Origin: Algoriphagus chordae
GTDB taxonomy: Bacteria > Bacteroidota > Bacteroidia > Cytophagales > Cyclobacteriaceae
Length of the DNA stretch: 64,000 bases
Assembly: GCF_003254055.1 (NCBI RefSeq)
Contig: NZ_QKZT01000013.1
Span: forward strand, 1 to 64,000
Direction: 5' to 3'
The notes under the pieces are model-generated. The model ran no database searches, was not told the origin of the DNA, and was given only the letters and a program-made list of their open reading frames with translations. The position numbers and the translations under genes are program-made. The stretch's first letter is position 1. Each line of letters starts with the position of its first letter. Shown one piece after another: positions 27,016-36,464 of this stretch.

Positions 27016-27786
27016 ATGAATTATGAGCTAAATAATATCCCTGTTCGGACTGAAAAGCCACGAACAAAAGGATTTACCATGGCCATGGACAAAGGCCTAA
27101 GCCTACGAGCCACCGAAGATTTTGTTGAAAGTTGTTCCGATTTTGTAGATATAGTGAAACTTGGATGGGCGACATCTTATGTGACCAAAAATCTAAACGA
27201 AAAACTTGCCATATATAAGGAAGCTGGAATTCCTGTTTATTTGGGAGGTACACTTTTCGAAGCCTTTATTGTAAGAGGTCAGTTTGACGATTACAGAAAA
27301 GTATTAGATAAATATGACCTGACTTTCGCTGAAGTGTCGGATGGATCTATTTCCCTCAATCACGACAAGAAGTGTGAATACATTGCGACGCTAGCCAAGC
27401 AAGTGACTGTATTGTCTGAAGTAGGTTCTAAGGATGCTGCAAAAATTATCCCTCCATATAAATGGATCGAGCAGATGCGCACAGAATTGGATGCGGGTGC
27501 GTGGAAGGTAATCGGAGAAGCTAGAGAAGGCGGTAACGTCGGTCTTTTCAGAGATTCTGGAGAAGTAAGACAAGGCCTAGTGGAGGAAATTTTAACTCAA
27601 ATCCCTGAAGAGAGAATTATCTGGGAAGCTCCAATCAAGTCACAGCAAGTTTGGTTTATCAAGCTGATCGGTGCAAATGTGAATCTTGGAAATATCAGTC
27701 CATCTGAAGTAATTCCTTTGGAAACTATCAGGCTGGGATTGAGAGGAGATACCTTCGATCACTTTCTGGGAGAAATCAAATTGTAA
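27016..27786 (+). CDS. comA: phosphosulfolactate synthase, ComA family
   Basis: ComA adds sulfite to phosphoenolpyruvate to give (R)-phosphosulfolactate, the first step of coenzyme M synthesis in archaea. The protein is a TIM barrel of about 256 residues with KPRTKGFTMAMDKGLSL, DIVKLGWATSY and VIGEAREGGNVGLF. I chose the ATG at 27016; the longer frame from 26965 would overlap the TPR gene. Bacteria of this group do not make coenzyme M, so the product may feed sulfolactate or cysteate for sulfonolipids; that is an inference. A strong terminator follows. Confidence 0.85.
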   Translation: MNYELNNIPVRTEKPRTKGFTMAMDKGLSLRATEDFVESCSDFVDIVKLGWATSYVTKNLNEKLAIYKEAGIPVYLGGTLFEAFIVRGQFDDYRKVLDKYDLTFAEVSDGSISLNHDKKCEYIATLAKQVTVLSEVGSKDAAKIIPPYKWIEQMRTELDAGAWKVIGEAREGGNVGLFRDSGEVRQGLVEEILTQIPEERIIWEAPIKSQQVWFIKLIGANVNLGNISPSEVIPLETIRLGLRGDTFDHFLGEIKL

Positions 27787-27804
27787 TACAACTCAACTCA
27801 TTAC

Positions 27805-27840
27805 AGGCTGATTGGTGTATTCCGATCAGCCTTTATTTTT
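27805..27840 (+). terminator. rho-independent terminator after the comA-like gene
   Basis: An 11-bp stem (AGGCTGATTGG, 27805-27815, with 27822-27832) with a 6-base loop and a T-rich tail. It includes the alternative start of the next frame at 27812, which supports the ATG at 27845 as the true start. Confidence 0.85.
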
Positions 27841-27844
27841 GACC

Positions 27845-28780
27845 ATGGATTTTATCAGGAAATATGTGCTCACTTACCTCAAAGGTATGGGCATGGGCGC
27901 AGCAGACATAGTACCGGGGGTTTCTGGTGGCTCGATAGCGCTGATCACCGGAATCTACGAGGAGCTACTTCGTAGTATCAATTCCTTCAATGGCGAGAAT
28001 CTGAAATTACTGCTCAAGTTTGAATTCAAAGCATTCTTCCAAGCAGTGAACGGAGCCTTTTTGCTTAGTCTATTCCTCGGGATAATGACGAGTATTTTCT
28101 CGCTTTCGAAGCTGATCACCTATTTGATGGCTGAACATCCCATTCCACTTTGGTCATTTTTCTGTGGATTGATCTTGATCAGTGCTTTTCTGATTCTGAA
28201 AGATATCAAAGAATGGAGCATAGGAGTGATTATCGCCCTGATCATCGGCACGATTTCAGCCTATTTCATCACAGAATTACCCCCTACAAGCAGTCCAGAT
28301 GCGCTTTGGTTTACCTTTGTAGCTGGAGCTATTGCTATTTGTGCGATGATTCTGCCTGGGATTAGCGGAAGCTTTATTTTGCTGATTTTAGGAAAATACG
28401 AACCGGTTTTACACGCAGTTTCGGAGCGTGATTTTGCTACGTTGGGTGTTTTTGCTTTAGGTTGCATTGTAGGTCTTCTATCTTTCAGTCGTGTGATTTC
28501 CTGGTTGCTGAAGCGATTTTATTCCATTACCATTGGTTTACTTTCCGGCTTTATGCTTGGCTCGATCAACAAGCTTTGGCCTTGGAAAATCGTCACAGCC
28601 TACCGCACTTCTTCGAGTGGGGAAGAGAAACCATTTCTGACGAAGAATTTATTTCCAAGTGAATATTTAGAGCAAACAGGTTTTGAGCCAAAATTAATGG
28701 TGGCTGTTGCCGCATTCTTATTTGGAATTATTTTGGTATTTGGGATTGATCGCCTAGCGGCATACTTTAAGAAATCATGA
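27845..28780 (+). CDS. popT: DUF368 membrane protein, PopT-type polyprenyl-phosphate transporter
   Basis: DUF368 proteins recycle undecaprenyl phosphate, the lipid carrier for wall and O-antigen building blocks, back across the inner membrane. The 311-residue protein carries the family signature GMGAADIVPGVSGGSIALI near the N-terminus and its internal echo AICAMILPGISGSFILLILG, with about eight membrane segments. Its last codons overlap aroE by 4 bases (ATGA), so the two are coupled. The ATG at 27845 is preferred because the earlier one lies in the terminator. Confidence 0.85.
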   Translation: MDFIRKYVLTYLKGMGMGAADIVPGVSGGSIALITGIYEELLRSINSFNGENLKLLLKFEFKAFFQAVNGAFLLSLFLGIMTSIFSLSKLITYLMAEHPIPLWSFFCGLILISAFLILKDIKEWSIGVIIALIIGTISAYFITELPPTSSPDALWFTFVAGAIAICAMILPGISGSFILLILGKYEPVLHAVSERDFATLGVFALGCIVGLLSFSRVISWLLKRFYSITIGLLSGFMLGSINKLWPWKIVTAYRTSSSGEEKPFLTKNLFPSEYLEQTGFEPKLMVAVAAFLFGIILVFGIDRLAAYFKKS

Positions 28781-29514
28781 GAAAATTTGGACTGATAGGA
28801 CATCCACTTACGCATTCATTTTCTAAGAAATATTTCGCAGAGAAGTTTGAAAAGGAAGGAATTGAGGGCTGTTCCTATGAATTGTTTGATATCCCTAATG
28901 CATTTGACCTGGAGGTGATTCTTAGTGATGATCCGGAGATAGAAGGCATCAATGTCACGATTCCGCACAAGGAAGATGTGATCGCACTGATGGACGATCT
29001 AGAGGAGGCTTGTGAAGAAATCGGTGCGGTAAACTGCATTCATATTCAGGATGGAATTCGCACAGGTTACAATACCGATTACATTGGATTCAAAAATTCA
29101 CTTTCTCCTTGGTTGGGGGGCGTAAAGCCAAAAGCCTTGATTTTGGGCACAGGCGGAGCATCAAAAGCAATCAAGCAGGCCTTGATAGATTTGGATATTG
29201 ACTTTCTGAATGTATCCCGATCAGAAGATGAGGATCAAATTACTTACGGTGACCTGGCTTCAGACCCTGAGATCATGAAAACTCATCACCTGATTATCAA
29301 TACGACTCCACTTGGCACTTTTCCAAATGAGGAAGGTATTCCTGCTATTCCTTTGGAGCAGTTTACAGCTGCGCATTTTGTGTATGATTTGGTCTATAAT
29401 CCTCCGGTGACTACGCTGATGAAAGCTTGTTTGGATGCTGGAGGCAAAGCAAAAAATGGGCATGAGATGCTAATTCTACAGGCTGAGGCTTCTTGGGAGA
29501 TATGGAATTCTTAA
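28777..29514 (+). CDS. aroE: shikimate dehydrogenase
   Basis: Reduces 3-dehydroshikimate to shikimate with NADPH in aromatic amino acid synthesis. Substrate-binding motif LIGHPLTHSFSKKYF (Ser in SxS region), NVTIPHKEDV with the catalytic lysine, NTDYIGF, the nucleotide motif LGTGGASKAI, and NTTPLG. The 245 residues are slightly short but complete. It is coupled to the DUF368 gene by a 4-base overlap. Confidence 0.93.
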   Translation: MRKFGLIGHPLTHSFSKKYFAEKFEKEGIEGCSYELFDIPNAFDLEVILSDDPEIEGINVTIPHKEDVIALMDDLEEACEEIGAVNCIHIQDGIRTGYNTDYIGFKNSLSPWLGGVKPKALILGTGGASKAIKQALIDLDIDFLNVSRSEDEDQITYGDLASDPEIMKTHHLIINTTPLGTFPNEEGIPAIPLEQFTAAHFVYDLVYNPPVTTLMKACLDAGGKAKNGHEMLILQAEASWEIWNS

Positions 29515-29576
29515 AAGCTGGAAGACGGGAGACCGAAGTAGCGTCAATACATGTGTTCTAAAGCATTTATAACTAA

Positions 29577-29918
29577 ATGAAAAATTTGGACATATTTCAA
29601 ATCAAAGCCCAACTTAATAGAGGGAAAAGCATTGAACAGTTTTTAGGAACTGGCAATAGTGGCGAGCGTGAAATACTAAAATGGATAGAAATTAGACCTG
29701 AAAAATATTCATTCACTCTTGTCTATCACGAAGTTTACAATGACTCTGACGAAGGAATTGAAAGCGTTTATAACTATTCGTATGTTATGCCTGATGACCT
29801 TTATGGAAAGAACATAACTGAATCAAAAAGCGTTGAGGAAATTCTTAACAAGGCTCAATCTATATTTGGGAACGGCAATTTCTATAATGAAGGATTTTTA
29901 GACGAAATCATAAAATAA
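29577..29918 (+). CDS. hypothetical protein, 113 residues
   Basis: An AT-rich small gene for a soluble protein with a helical N-terminus, a central beta region (YSFTLVYHEVYNDSDEG) and a helical tail. No family is recognised. Composition differs from its housekeeping neighbours and it lies between aroE and a toxin-antitoxin pair, so it may be part of an acquired patch. Confidence 0.5.
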   Translation: MKNLDIFQIKAQLNRGKSIEQFLGTGNSGEREILKWIEIRPEKYSFTLVYHEVYNDSDEGIESVYNYSYVMPDDLYGKNITESKSVEEILNKAQSIFGNGNFYNEGFLDEIIK

Positions 29919-30009
29919 AATGTAATATAAACTGCATAAAAGCAGTTAAACCAAGCTGTAAAAATTCCTGAATTAAGAATTGGTCGCAATTTTGTAAATT
30001 TGAAATGCT

Positions 30010-30231
30010 ATGACTTATCAAGTAGAAATTCTGAATCCTAAAGCTGAAAAATTGCTGCGAGAACTCGCGGACTTGAACCTCATTTCTATAGCTGATTCAT
30101 CGAAGGACCCTTTTATGGCTGTAGTGAAAAGACTTAGGAAAAATGCAGCAATTAATCCACCGACTTTAGAAGAGATAACCAAGGAGGTAGAATTAGTGAG
30201 ATCTAAGCGCTATGCCAAGGGAAAAGCATAG
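30010..30231 (+). CDS. antitoxin of a PIN toxin pair
   Basis: A 73-residue protein (MTYQVEILNPKAEKLLREL) with a short beta start and helices ending in a basic tail (VRSKRYAKGKA). Its end overlaps the PIN-domain gene by 20 bases, the usual antitoxin-toxin layout. In such pairs it would bind the toxin and its own promoter. The family assignment rests mainly on this arrangement. Confidence 0.75.
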   Translation: MTYQVEILNPKAEKLLRELADLNLISIADSSKDPFMAVVKRLRKNAAINPPTLEEITKEVELVRSKRYAKGKA

Positions 30232-30625
30232 AGTTATTTTAGACACCAATATTTTGGTGAGTTTTCTTTTATCCAAAGATTTGTCCAAAGTTGATCAACT
30301 GTTAAAAGATGGCAAACTCGCTTTGCTTTTTAGCCAAGAACTTCTGGATGAATTCTTAGAAGTAGCTCAAAGGCCTAAATTCAAAAAATACTTTTCCACA
30401 AAAGATCTTCAGAGCCTAATTTCAAAAATCAGAACAAAAGGTGAATTTGTATTGGTAACATCCTCTTTTGAATTATGTCGCGACCACAAAGATAATTTTC
30501 TTTTAGCCTTGGCAAATGACGGGAGAGCATCACATTTAATAACAGGGGACAAAGATTTATTGGTTTTAGAAAAACTGAATCAGACAGAAATCTTAACTAT
30601 TAGCGATTATTTAGCTCAAAAATGA
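30212..30625 (+). CDS. PIN-domain toxin (ribonuclease)
   Basis: A 137-residue PIN-fold protein that probably cuts RNA when freed from its antitoxin. Acidic metal-site residues appear in VILDTNILVS, ELLDEFLEV, CRDHKDNFLLALA and TGDKDLL, in the order expected for the putative toxin component PIN family. The gene begins inside the antitoxin gene (20-base overlap), so the two are translated together. Confidence 0.85.
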   Translation: MPREKHRVILDTNILVSFLLSKDLSKVDQLLKDGKLALLFSQELLDEFLEVAQRPKFKKYFSTKDLQSLISKIRTKGEFVLVTSSFELCRDHKDNFLLALANDGRASHLITGDKDLLVLEKLNQTEILTISDYLAQK

Positions 30626-30781
30626 TCACAGAAGTGTTTTCATTGGTCTAGGAAAGATCGAAGTACTTTGAAACTTCAATGCAATAGTTAACTTTTGAAT
30701 ATAAAAACCCAAATCATAATAGCGTGGCCTTTACCACATATAGTCCCTCCAATCTTTTACAGGTAACCAAACTATTCAAAC

Positions 30782-31636
30782 ATGAAAAAAGCCATACTCA
30801 TCATTCAGTGTCCCGATCAAAAGGGAATCGTCGCCGAAGTCTCCAGGTTTCTTTATTCGTATGAAGGAAATATTCTGGAAGTGGATCAGTACGTAGATGA
30901 GGAAATGGGCATGTTTTTCATGAGAGCGGCGTGGGAGTTGGATTCTTTTTCTCTGGAGAAAGATGAAATCGCTGCCCGCTTTAGGGAAGAAGTTGGAGAT
31001 CGGTTTAAGATGGATTTCAAGCTTCATTTCAATTTTCCCAAGCCAAGAATGGCGATTTTCGTCAGCAAGCTTTCCCATTGTTTGTTTGATATTTTGGGAA
31101 GACATCATGCGGGACAGCTAGACGTGGATATTCCATTGGTTGTTTCCAATCATCAAAGTTTGAAGGAAATTGTGGAGGCTTTTGGCATTCCGTTCCATCA
31201 TATTCCTATTACAGCAGATACCAAGGCATCAGCAGAAGCAAACCAACTGGAGCTGATGAAAGCCAATAAGATTGACTTCGTAGTTCTTGGCCGATACATG
31301 CAGATTCTTTCTGCTGAGTTTATCAAGCATTTCCCTAATCGCATCATCAACATTCACCATTCATTTTTACCTGCTTTTGTGGGAGCGAGACCTTACCATG
31401 CCGCTTACGAAAGAGGTGTGAAAATCATAGGCGCGACGGCTCATTACGTCACCGAAGAGTTGGACGCAGGCCCGATCATCGAACAGGAAGTGGCGCGGGT
31501 GCGACATCACAATTCCGTCTCCGAATTAGTCCAAATCGGTCAAGACGTGGAAAAAGTAGTGCTATCCAAGGCTATTAAATATCACATAGATCGTAAGGTG
31601 ATGCCGATCAAAAACAAGACGGTGATTTTCTACTAA
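30782..31636 (+). CDS. purU: formyltetrahydrofolate deformylase
   Basis: Releases formate from 10-formyltetrahydrofolate. An ACT domain at the N-terminus (LIIQCPDQKGIVAEVSRFLY) is followed by a formyltransferase-type catalytic domain with ILGRHH, the NIHHSFLPAFVGARPYHAAY segment and TAHYVTEELDAGPII, which holds the catalytic His and Asp. Length 284 is normal. It overlaps the convergent alr gene by 4 bases. Confidence 0.94.
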   Translation: MKKAILIIQCPDQKGIVAEVSRFLYSYEGNILEVDQYVDEEMGMFFMRAAWELDSFSLEKDEIAARFREEVGDRFKMDFKLHFNFPKPRMAIFVSKLSHCLFDILGRHHAGQLDVDIPLVVSNHQSLKEIVEAFGIPFHHIPITADTKASAEANQLELMKANKIDFVVLGRYMQILSAEFIKHFPNRIINIHHSFLPAFVGARPYHAAYERGVKIIGATAHYVTEELDAGPIIEQEVARVRHHNSVSELVQIGQDVEKVVLSKAIKYHIDRKVMPIKNKTVIFY

Positions 31637-32787
31637 GGAATGATTTTCCTCGGGATATCTTTCGGAAGCCGAGTCAGCATTTCATAGTTCACCATTTGAG
31701 TGGATTCAGAGAAAGACGCAACGGTGATTTCTTTTCCCCCTTGCTTACCGATGAGAATCACTTCATCACCGACTTTTAGATCTTTGATCTTGTTCACATT
31801 CACGGCGATGGCATTCATGGTGACCGTTCCCACCACCATACAGTATTGTCCTTTGATCAACACCATGCCTTGATTACTCAGCAAGCGTGAATAGCCATGT
31901 CCATAGCCCACGGGCACGATCGCCAGCCGGATATTTTCCAAAGCCATATAGCTATTTCCATAGCCTACAAACTCTCCTATTTTCACTGGCTTCAAACTCA
32001 TCACAGAGCTTTTCCAGGTGATCAATCTCTTGAGTGGATTTTTATTTCCTTTGGGTAGGGAGTTTAGCTTCGCAAAAAAGGTCTCTTTGGTAGGCCAAAA
32101 ACCATATCCAGCTATCCCTATCCTAACCATGTCCAAGATGGTTTCGGGGAAAATAAGTGTGGCGGCCGAGCAGGCGGTGTGATAGGTTTTGAATGTAATC
32201 CCTTGGTTGTTGAAGTAGTCTTTGAATTCGTGGTATCTGGCAATTTGGTTTTTTACTCTCACAAAATTGCTCACAGATTCTGCACCGGCATAATGGGTGC
32301 ATAGTCCTTCAATCGAAATAAAGGTGAAATTATCCAACAGGATTTCAGCAAGTTTTTCACGCTGATTCCAATCAAATCCAGTACGGTGAAAACCTGTCTC
32401 TACTTCGATATGGATTTTTGCCGGAATACCGATTTCCTTTGAAATCAAAATTGCGTTTGCTAGCCTTTCGAAATCAAAAACATAGAAATTGATTCCGTTT
32501 CGAATCAACTCCTCCATTTCTTCCATATGGAGCATCCCTAAGATCATGATCTCTGATCCTTTTTTAGAATTCGCCAAAACTTCCCAAGCTTCATCCGAAC
32601 TAAAGGTGCTAAAGTGTCGGATTCCGGCTTTTTCAGCAATTTCTACCATTTGGGAGATACCATGGCCGTAAGCATTACCTTTCACCACAGCAGATATTAT
32701 CGGTTTCGGGCCGATTTCTGAACGTATGTAGCGGATGTTTTGACGATAAGCCTTGGCGCTGATTTCAAGGGTGGAGGTGGCAATCAT
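31633..32787 (-). CDS. alr: alanine racemase
   Basis: Interconverts L- and D-alanine for peptidoglycan. The PLP lysine lies in AVVKGNAYGHG, phosphate/pyridine contacts in RIGIAGYGFWP (the family arginine), and the second catalytic tyrosine in VGYGNSYMA. The usual CMD motif reads TMN here (VVGTVTMNAIAV), so the aspartate is replaced by asparagine. The 384 residues are full length. No MurF fusion is present, unlike some Bacteroidota. Confidence 0.9.
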   Translation of the reverse strand: MIATSTLEISAKAYRQNIRYIRSEIGPKPIISAVVKGNAYGHGISQMVEIAEKAGIRHFSTFSSDEAWEVLANSKKGSEIMILGMLHMEEMEELIRNGINFYVFDFERLANAILISKEIGIPAKIHIEVETGFHRTGFDWNQREKLAEILLDNFTFISIEGLCTHYAGAESVSNFVRVKNQIARYHEFKDYFNNQGITFKTYHTACSAATLIFPETILDMVRIGIAGYGFWPTKETFFAKLNSLPKGNKNPLKRLITWKSSVMSLKPVKIGEFVGYGNSYMALENIRLAIVPVGYGHGYSRLLSNQGMVLIKGQYCMVVGTVTMNAIAVNVNKIKDLKVGDEVILIGKQGGKEITVASFSESTQMVNYEMLTRLPKDIPRKIIP

Positions 32788-32874
32788 ATTTATAATCTAA
32801 TTGAATGGAGAAAGTAATGCACTCTGATTCCTTATCCCAATACTTGATTAATTTTATTCCTTAAATCTATTTTT

Positions 32875-33462
32875 ATGAAAAATGCCTTTCAAGTTTCTGA
32901 TCAAAAAAGCCGTTGTCCCTGGTGTCTTGGTTTCGAAGAATATGTCCGCTACCACGATACTGAGTGGGGAGTACCAGTCTGGGATGATCGTATTCATTTC
33001 GAATTTTTGATCTTAGAATCTGCTCAGGCTGGCTTGAGTTGGGCGACTATTTTGAAGAAGAGAGAAGGCTATCGCAAAGCTTTTGCAGACTTTGACTACA
33101 AAGTTGTTGCGGAATTTCCAGAAAGCTATGTGCAGGAATTACTACTAGACCCAAGCATCATCAGGAACGTACTGAAAATCCGAGCTGCGATCAATAATGC
33201 CAAATGCTTTATGGAAGTTCAAAATGAGTTTGGCTCTTTTTCTAACTACATCTGGGGATTTGTAGGCGGAAAGCCAATTCAGAATCGCCTGTCCTCCATG
33301 AGCGAAGTACAAGCAACTACTAAAGAATCCGATTTGCTTGCCAAAGACATGAAGAAGCGTGGATTCAAATTTCTTGGAAGTACCACCCTGTATGCACACA
33401 TGCAGGCAACTGGTCTATTCAATGACCATTTGGAATCCTGTTTCCGATTTACTGAAGTTTAA
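32875..33462 (+). CDS. tag: DNA-3-methyladenine glycosylase I
   Basis: Removes 3-methyladenine from alkylated DNA. The N-terminal RCPWCLGFEEYVRYHDTEWG and C-terminal FNDHLESCF supply the Cys/His zinc site of Tag. The helix-hairpin region and the catalytic glutamate segment ILESAQAGLSWATILKKR are present. Length 195 is typical. It overlaps the convergent nhaD gene by 4 bases. Confidence 0.94.
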   Translation: MKNAFQVSDQKSRCPWCLGFEEYVRYHDTEWGVPVWDDRIHFEFLILESAQAGLSWATILKKREGYRKAFADFDYKVVAEFPESYVQELLLDPSIIRNVLKIRAAINNAKCFMEVQNEFGSFSNYIWGFVGGKPIQNRLSSMSEVQATTKESDLLAKDMKKRGFKFLGSTTLYAHMQATGLFNDHLESCFRFTEV

Positions 33463-34985
33463 ACCTCAACGAAAGCAAAGAATACCAACCAAACTAGGAT
33501 TAATAGTGGCAAGAGAATTGGCAGGGAGAATCGGATGATATAGCCAAAGAAGGAAGGCATTTTGACACCATTCTGCTCTGCAATGGACTTCACCATGAAG
33601 TTTGGTCCATTTCCAATATAAGTCATCGCTCCGAAGAATACGGATGCAATTGCTATAGCCATCAATTCAAATGCTGAGTCGTGATATCCATCTGCAGCAA
33701 ACTGGCGAACCTCCTCGATGTTACCGATGGAAGCGCCTTTGGAAGCCATGGCAGCGGCTAGAAAGTTGAGGTAGGTTGGCGCGTTGTCCAAGAATCCTGA
33801 TAAGATGCCAGTGCCCCAATACAGCGTATTATGTGTGATCATTGCTGCTCCTTCTGGAGATTTGGCAAATGCTCCCACAAGCTCTAAAGCTGGCATCATC
33901 GTACCAAATATGCCTACAAATATAAATGCTACTTCTCGTATAGGCTCGAAGTTGAATTCATTGCCTTTAATGGCTCGCTGATCGGCAAATCGATATGAAA
34001 GGAAAGCTACAGATAGCATGATGATTTCTCGAATGTAGGAGAATTTCTGTCCATCATAAACGATCGCTGGTACACCCTCTATTACATTTGGATCCAAGAA
34101 TACTGAACAAATAATAATAAATAACCAACCAAAATTCTTAACCCCGATTAAGGAAAACTTGTTGGTATAATTCGTCTCTTCTAGTTCAGAGTCATCATTT
34201 GCTCTTCCTATTTTCTTATCAATGAAATAGAAAGCAATCGCTAAGGCTGTTAGGGCAAAAATCCATGCTGGCCAGTTATGCTCTAAAGTCCAGAAGAATG
34301 GGATGCCTTTCAAGAAACCCAAGAATAGTGGGGGATCACCAATTGGTGTCAATGAACCTCCAACATTACTCACCATGAAGATGAAGAATATGATATGGTA
34401 AGCTTGGACATTTCCCTTGTTCAGTCTGATAAAAGGACGAATCAAAAGCATGGAAGCTCCTGTAGTACCGATCAGGTTAGAGATCAAAGCGCCTATGATA
34501 AGCAAAGTAACATTTGCCAGTGGTGTGGCTTTCTTATCTATGTCGATAAGAATTCCCCCTGAAGCAATGTAAAGTGAGGCCAGCAGTGCTATGAACTGAA
34601 TATATTCCGCCATGGCATGGACGGGCGCGTGGACATTCCCAAGGATAAATAAATAATAGAAAACGACCAGCAATGCGAATCCAACGGCGATTTTGGGGTA
34701 GTTCTTGTGCCAAAAATGCTCATAAAACAAGGGGCCAGTGGCAATCATAAGCAATAATGCTACAAATGGAATCACGAGCCAGAGCGGTGCAGTATGATGA
34801 TCTTCCTCTCCTGCTTCAGTTACTGTCTCACCATGTGCGGCAGCTTGATCAACAGCCCCATGATCTGCTTGGGCAAGATAAGTCTGCTCAGTATCAGTAT
34901 TTTGGGCAACGGCATATTGGGTTTCAAGTCCACCCAAAAATAAGATTCCGAAAAGTATGGAGAAACTAAAGATAAAATTCTTCAT
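33459..34985 (-). CDS. nhaD: NhaD-type sodium:proton antiporter
   Basis: Expels sodium in exchange for protons, useful in seawater. The 508-residue protein starts with a signal-like segment and a soluble stretch rich in His, Asp and Glu (about 28-68), then about 12 membrane segments. Typical family segments include SNLIGTTGASMLLIRP, NVGGSLTPIGDPPLFLGFLK and SGFLDNAPTYLNFLAA. The acidic, histidine-rich N-terminal extension may sit in the periplasm. Confidence 0.88.
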   Translation of the reverse strand: MKNFIFSFSILFGILFLGGLETQYAVAQNTDTEQTYLAQADHGAVDQAAAHGETVTEAGEEDHHTAPLWLVIPFVALLLMIATGPLFYEHFWHKNYPKIAVGFALLVVFYYLFILGNVHAPVHAMAEYIQFIALLASLYIASGGILIDIDKKATPLANVTLLIIGALISNLIGTTGASMLLIRPFIRLNKGNVQAYHIIFFIFMVSNVGGSLTPIGDPPLFLGFLKGIPFFWTLEHNWPAWIFALTALAIAFYFIDKKIGRANDDSELEETNYTNKFSLIGVKNFGWLFIIICSVFLDPNVIEGVPAIVYDGQKFSYIREIIMLSVAFLSYRFADQRAIKGNEFNFEPIREVAFIFVGIFGTMMPALELVGAFAKSPEGAAMITHNTLYWGTGILSGFLDNAPTYLNFLAAAMASKGASIGNIEEVRQFAADGYHDSAFELMAIAIASVFFGAMTYIGNGPNFMVKSIAEQNGVKMPSFFGYIIRFSLPILLPLLILVWLVFFAFVEV

Positions 34986-35166
34986 TAGGCTGATAGGGTA
35001 TGCTGGGTGTTCTTTTCGGTTAATTTAAACAAATTATTGATTGGCTGTATTCATAACGGGCTTCTGCTAAACTACAGATTTTGCGCGATACAGCACAATC
35101 AAAATTTGTCATCCTGATGTATTTATTCAAAAAATAACTCCATCAGTTCAAAGGCAAACTATACTT

Positions 35167-36393
35167 TTACACGAGTTGTTCTAGAGCTATACTAAAGGAG
35201 TTTTCAGCTAGTTTAGTTTTTTCGGGATTTTTGGAATGAACATTTTTTAATGCTTTTTTTATCGTCCGACTTACATCTGAGAATAACGCTTTATCTGTGA
35301 CTTCGGCGTTATCGCTCATCAGATAAGCAAAGACGCGTGCCATACCGCAATTGGCAATAAAATCAGGGATAACAGAGACCTGCTGATCTGTCCAAACGCC
35401 TATCGGCCCAAAGAAAATCTCAGGATCAGCAAATGGCACATTGGCACCACAGGAGATAACTTCCAATCCAGACTTCACCATTCGCTCTGCTTGATCTTTT
35501 TGTATTAATCTCGAAGAAGCTGCCGGAATAAATATTTCACGCTCAAGATCCCATATTTTCTGATTGATCTCTTCGAAAGGAAGTTGATTTTCGGCTACTA
35601 GTTTGTTTCCATTTCTATTGAGGAAAAGCTCACGAACCTCATCTATTGAAAAACCTTCTTCATTAATAAGTCCTCCATCTCGGTCGATGATTCCTACTAT
35701 TTTCACGCCTTCTACTGCTAGAAAACAGGCTGCAGCAGCTCCTACATTTCCCCATCCTTGGATGACGGCACGCTTGCCTTTGATATTTCCGCCCCAGATT
35801 TTATAGTAATGTTTCACTGCTTCTGCCACGCCAAATCCGGTAATCATATCAGCTACCGTATATTTTTTAATACCATTTGGTGTGAAGTGTGGGTCTTCAA
35901 GCACCTTGGAAACCCCTTGTCTGAGTTGTCCTATTTTTCTGATTTTCTCGGGTTCGGTAGCATGGAAATGTCCATTGACTACACCTTCCTGTGGATGCCA
36001 CAGGCCGTAGGATTCGGTGATTGGAATTACTTCATGGATTTCGTCCACGTTCAGATCGCCACCTGTACCATAGTAATTTTTAAGGAGTGGCATCACGGCT
36101 TTATACCAGCGTCTGAGCACCTCGTCTTTGCGTGGATCCGCAGGATCAAAGTTGATTCCTGATTTAGCTCCGCCAATTGCAGGGCCTGAGACGGTAAACT
36201 TTACCTCCATGGTTTTGGCAAGGGACTCTACTTCTCGCTTGTCCAGTCCTTTTCTCATGCGGGTTCCACCACCTGCAGCCCCACCTCGGAGAGAATTTAT
36301 CACTACCCAGCCCTCAGCTTCTGACTCGCTGTCACTCCATTCAAAGATGATTTCTGGCTGTTTGTTTTCAAACTTTTTAAGTAATTCTTGCAT
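35167..36393 (-). CDS. Glu/Leu/Phe/Val dehydrogenase family protein
   Basis: Oxidative deaminase of an amino acid, most likely glutamate. Motifs are GGGTRMRKGL, the substrate-lysine region KFTVSGPAIGGAKSGI, GTGGDLNVDE, and the dinucleotide-binding IQGWGNVGAAAACFL. The 408 residues match hexameric dehydrogenases of the family. It lacks features that fix the substrate, so leucine or valine remain possible. It is monocistronic by spacing (180 bases to nhaD, 71 to anmK). Confidence 0.88.
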   Translation of the reverse strand: MQELLKKFENKQPEIIFEWSDSESEAEGWVVINSLRGGAAGGGTRMRKGLDKREVESLAKTMEVKFTVSGPAIGGAKSGINFDPADPRKDEVLRRWYKAVMPLLKNYYGTGGDLNVDEIHEVIPITESYGLWHPQEGVVNGHFHATEPEKIRKIGQLRQGVSKVLEDPHFTPNGIKKYTVADMITGFGVAEAVKHYYKIWGGNIKGKRAVIQGWGNVGAAAACFLAVEGVKIVGIIDRDGGLINEEGFSIDEVRELFLNRNGNKLVAENQLPFEEINQKIWDLEREIFIPAASSRLIQKDQAERMVKSGLEVISCGANVPFADPEIFFGPIGVWTDQQVSVIPDFIANCGMARVFAYLMSDNAEVTDKALFSDVSRTIKKALKNVHSKNPEKTKLAENSFSIALEQLV

Positions 36394-36464
36394 TATATCT
36401 GGGTTAATAGTTGAGCAAAAATAGAAAAATATAGCTCGCTTATTGCATGAATTCTGAGAGCTGT

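Noticed and set aside
26965..27016. Upstream start for the ComA-like gene
   Set aside because: It would overlap the TPR gene by 35 bases and adds residues not matching the family; the ATG at 27016 gives the normal N-terminus.
35758..36162. 134-codon plus-strand ORF
   Set aside because: It lies wholly opposite the Glu/Leu dehydrogenase gene, whose product is clearly conserved; the translation is Cys/His/Phe-rich without family features.
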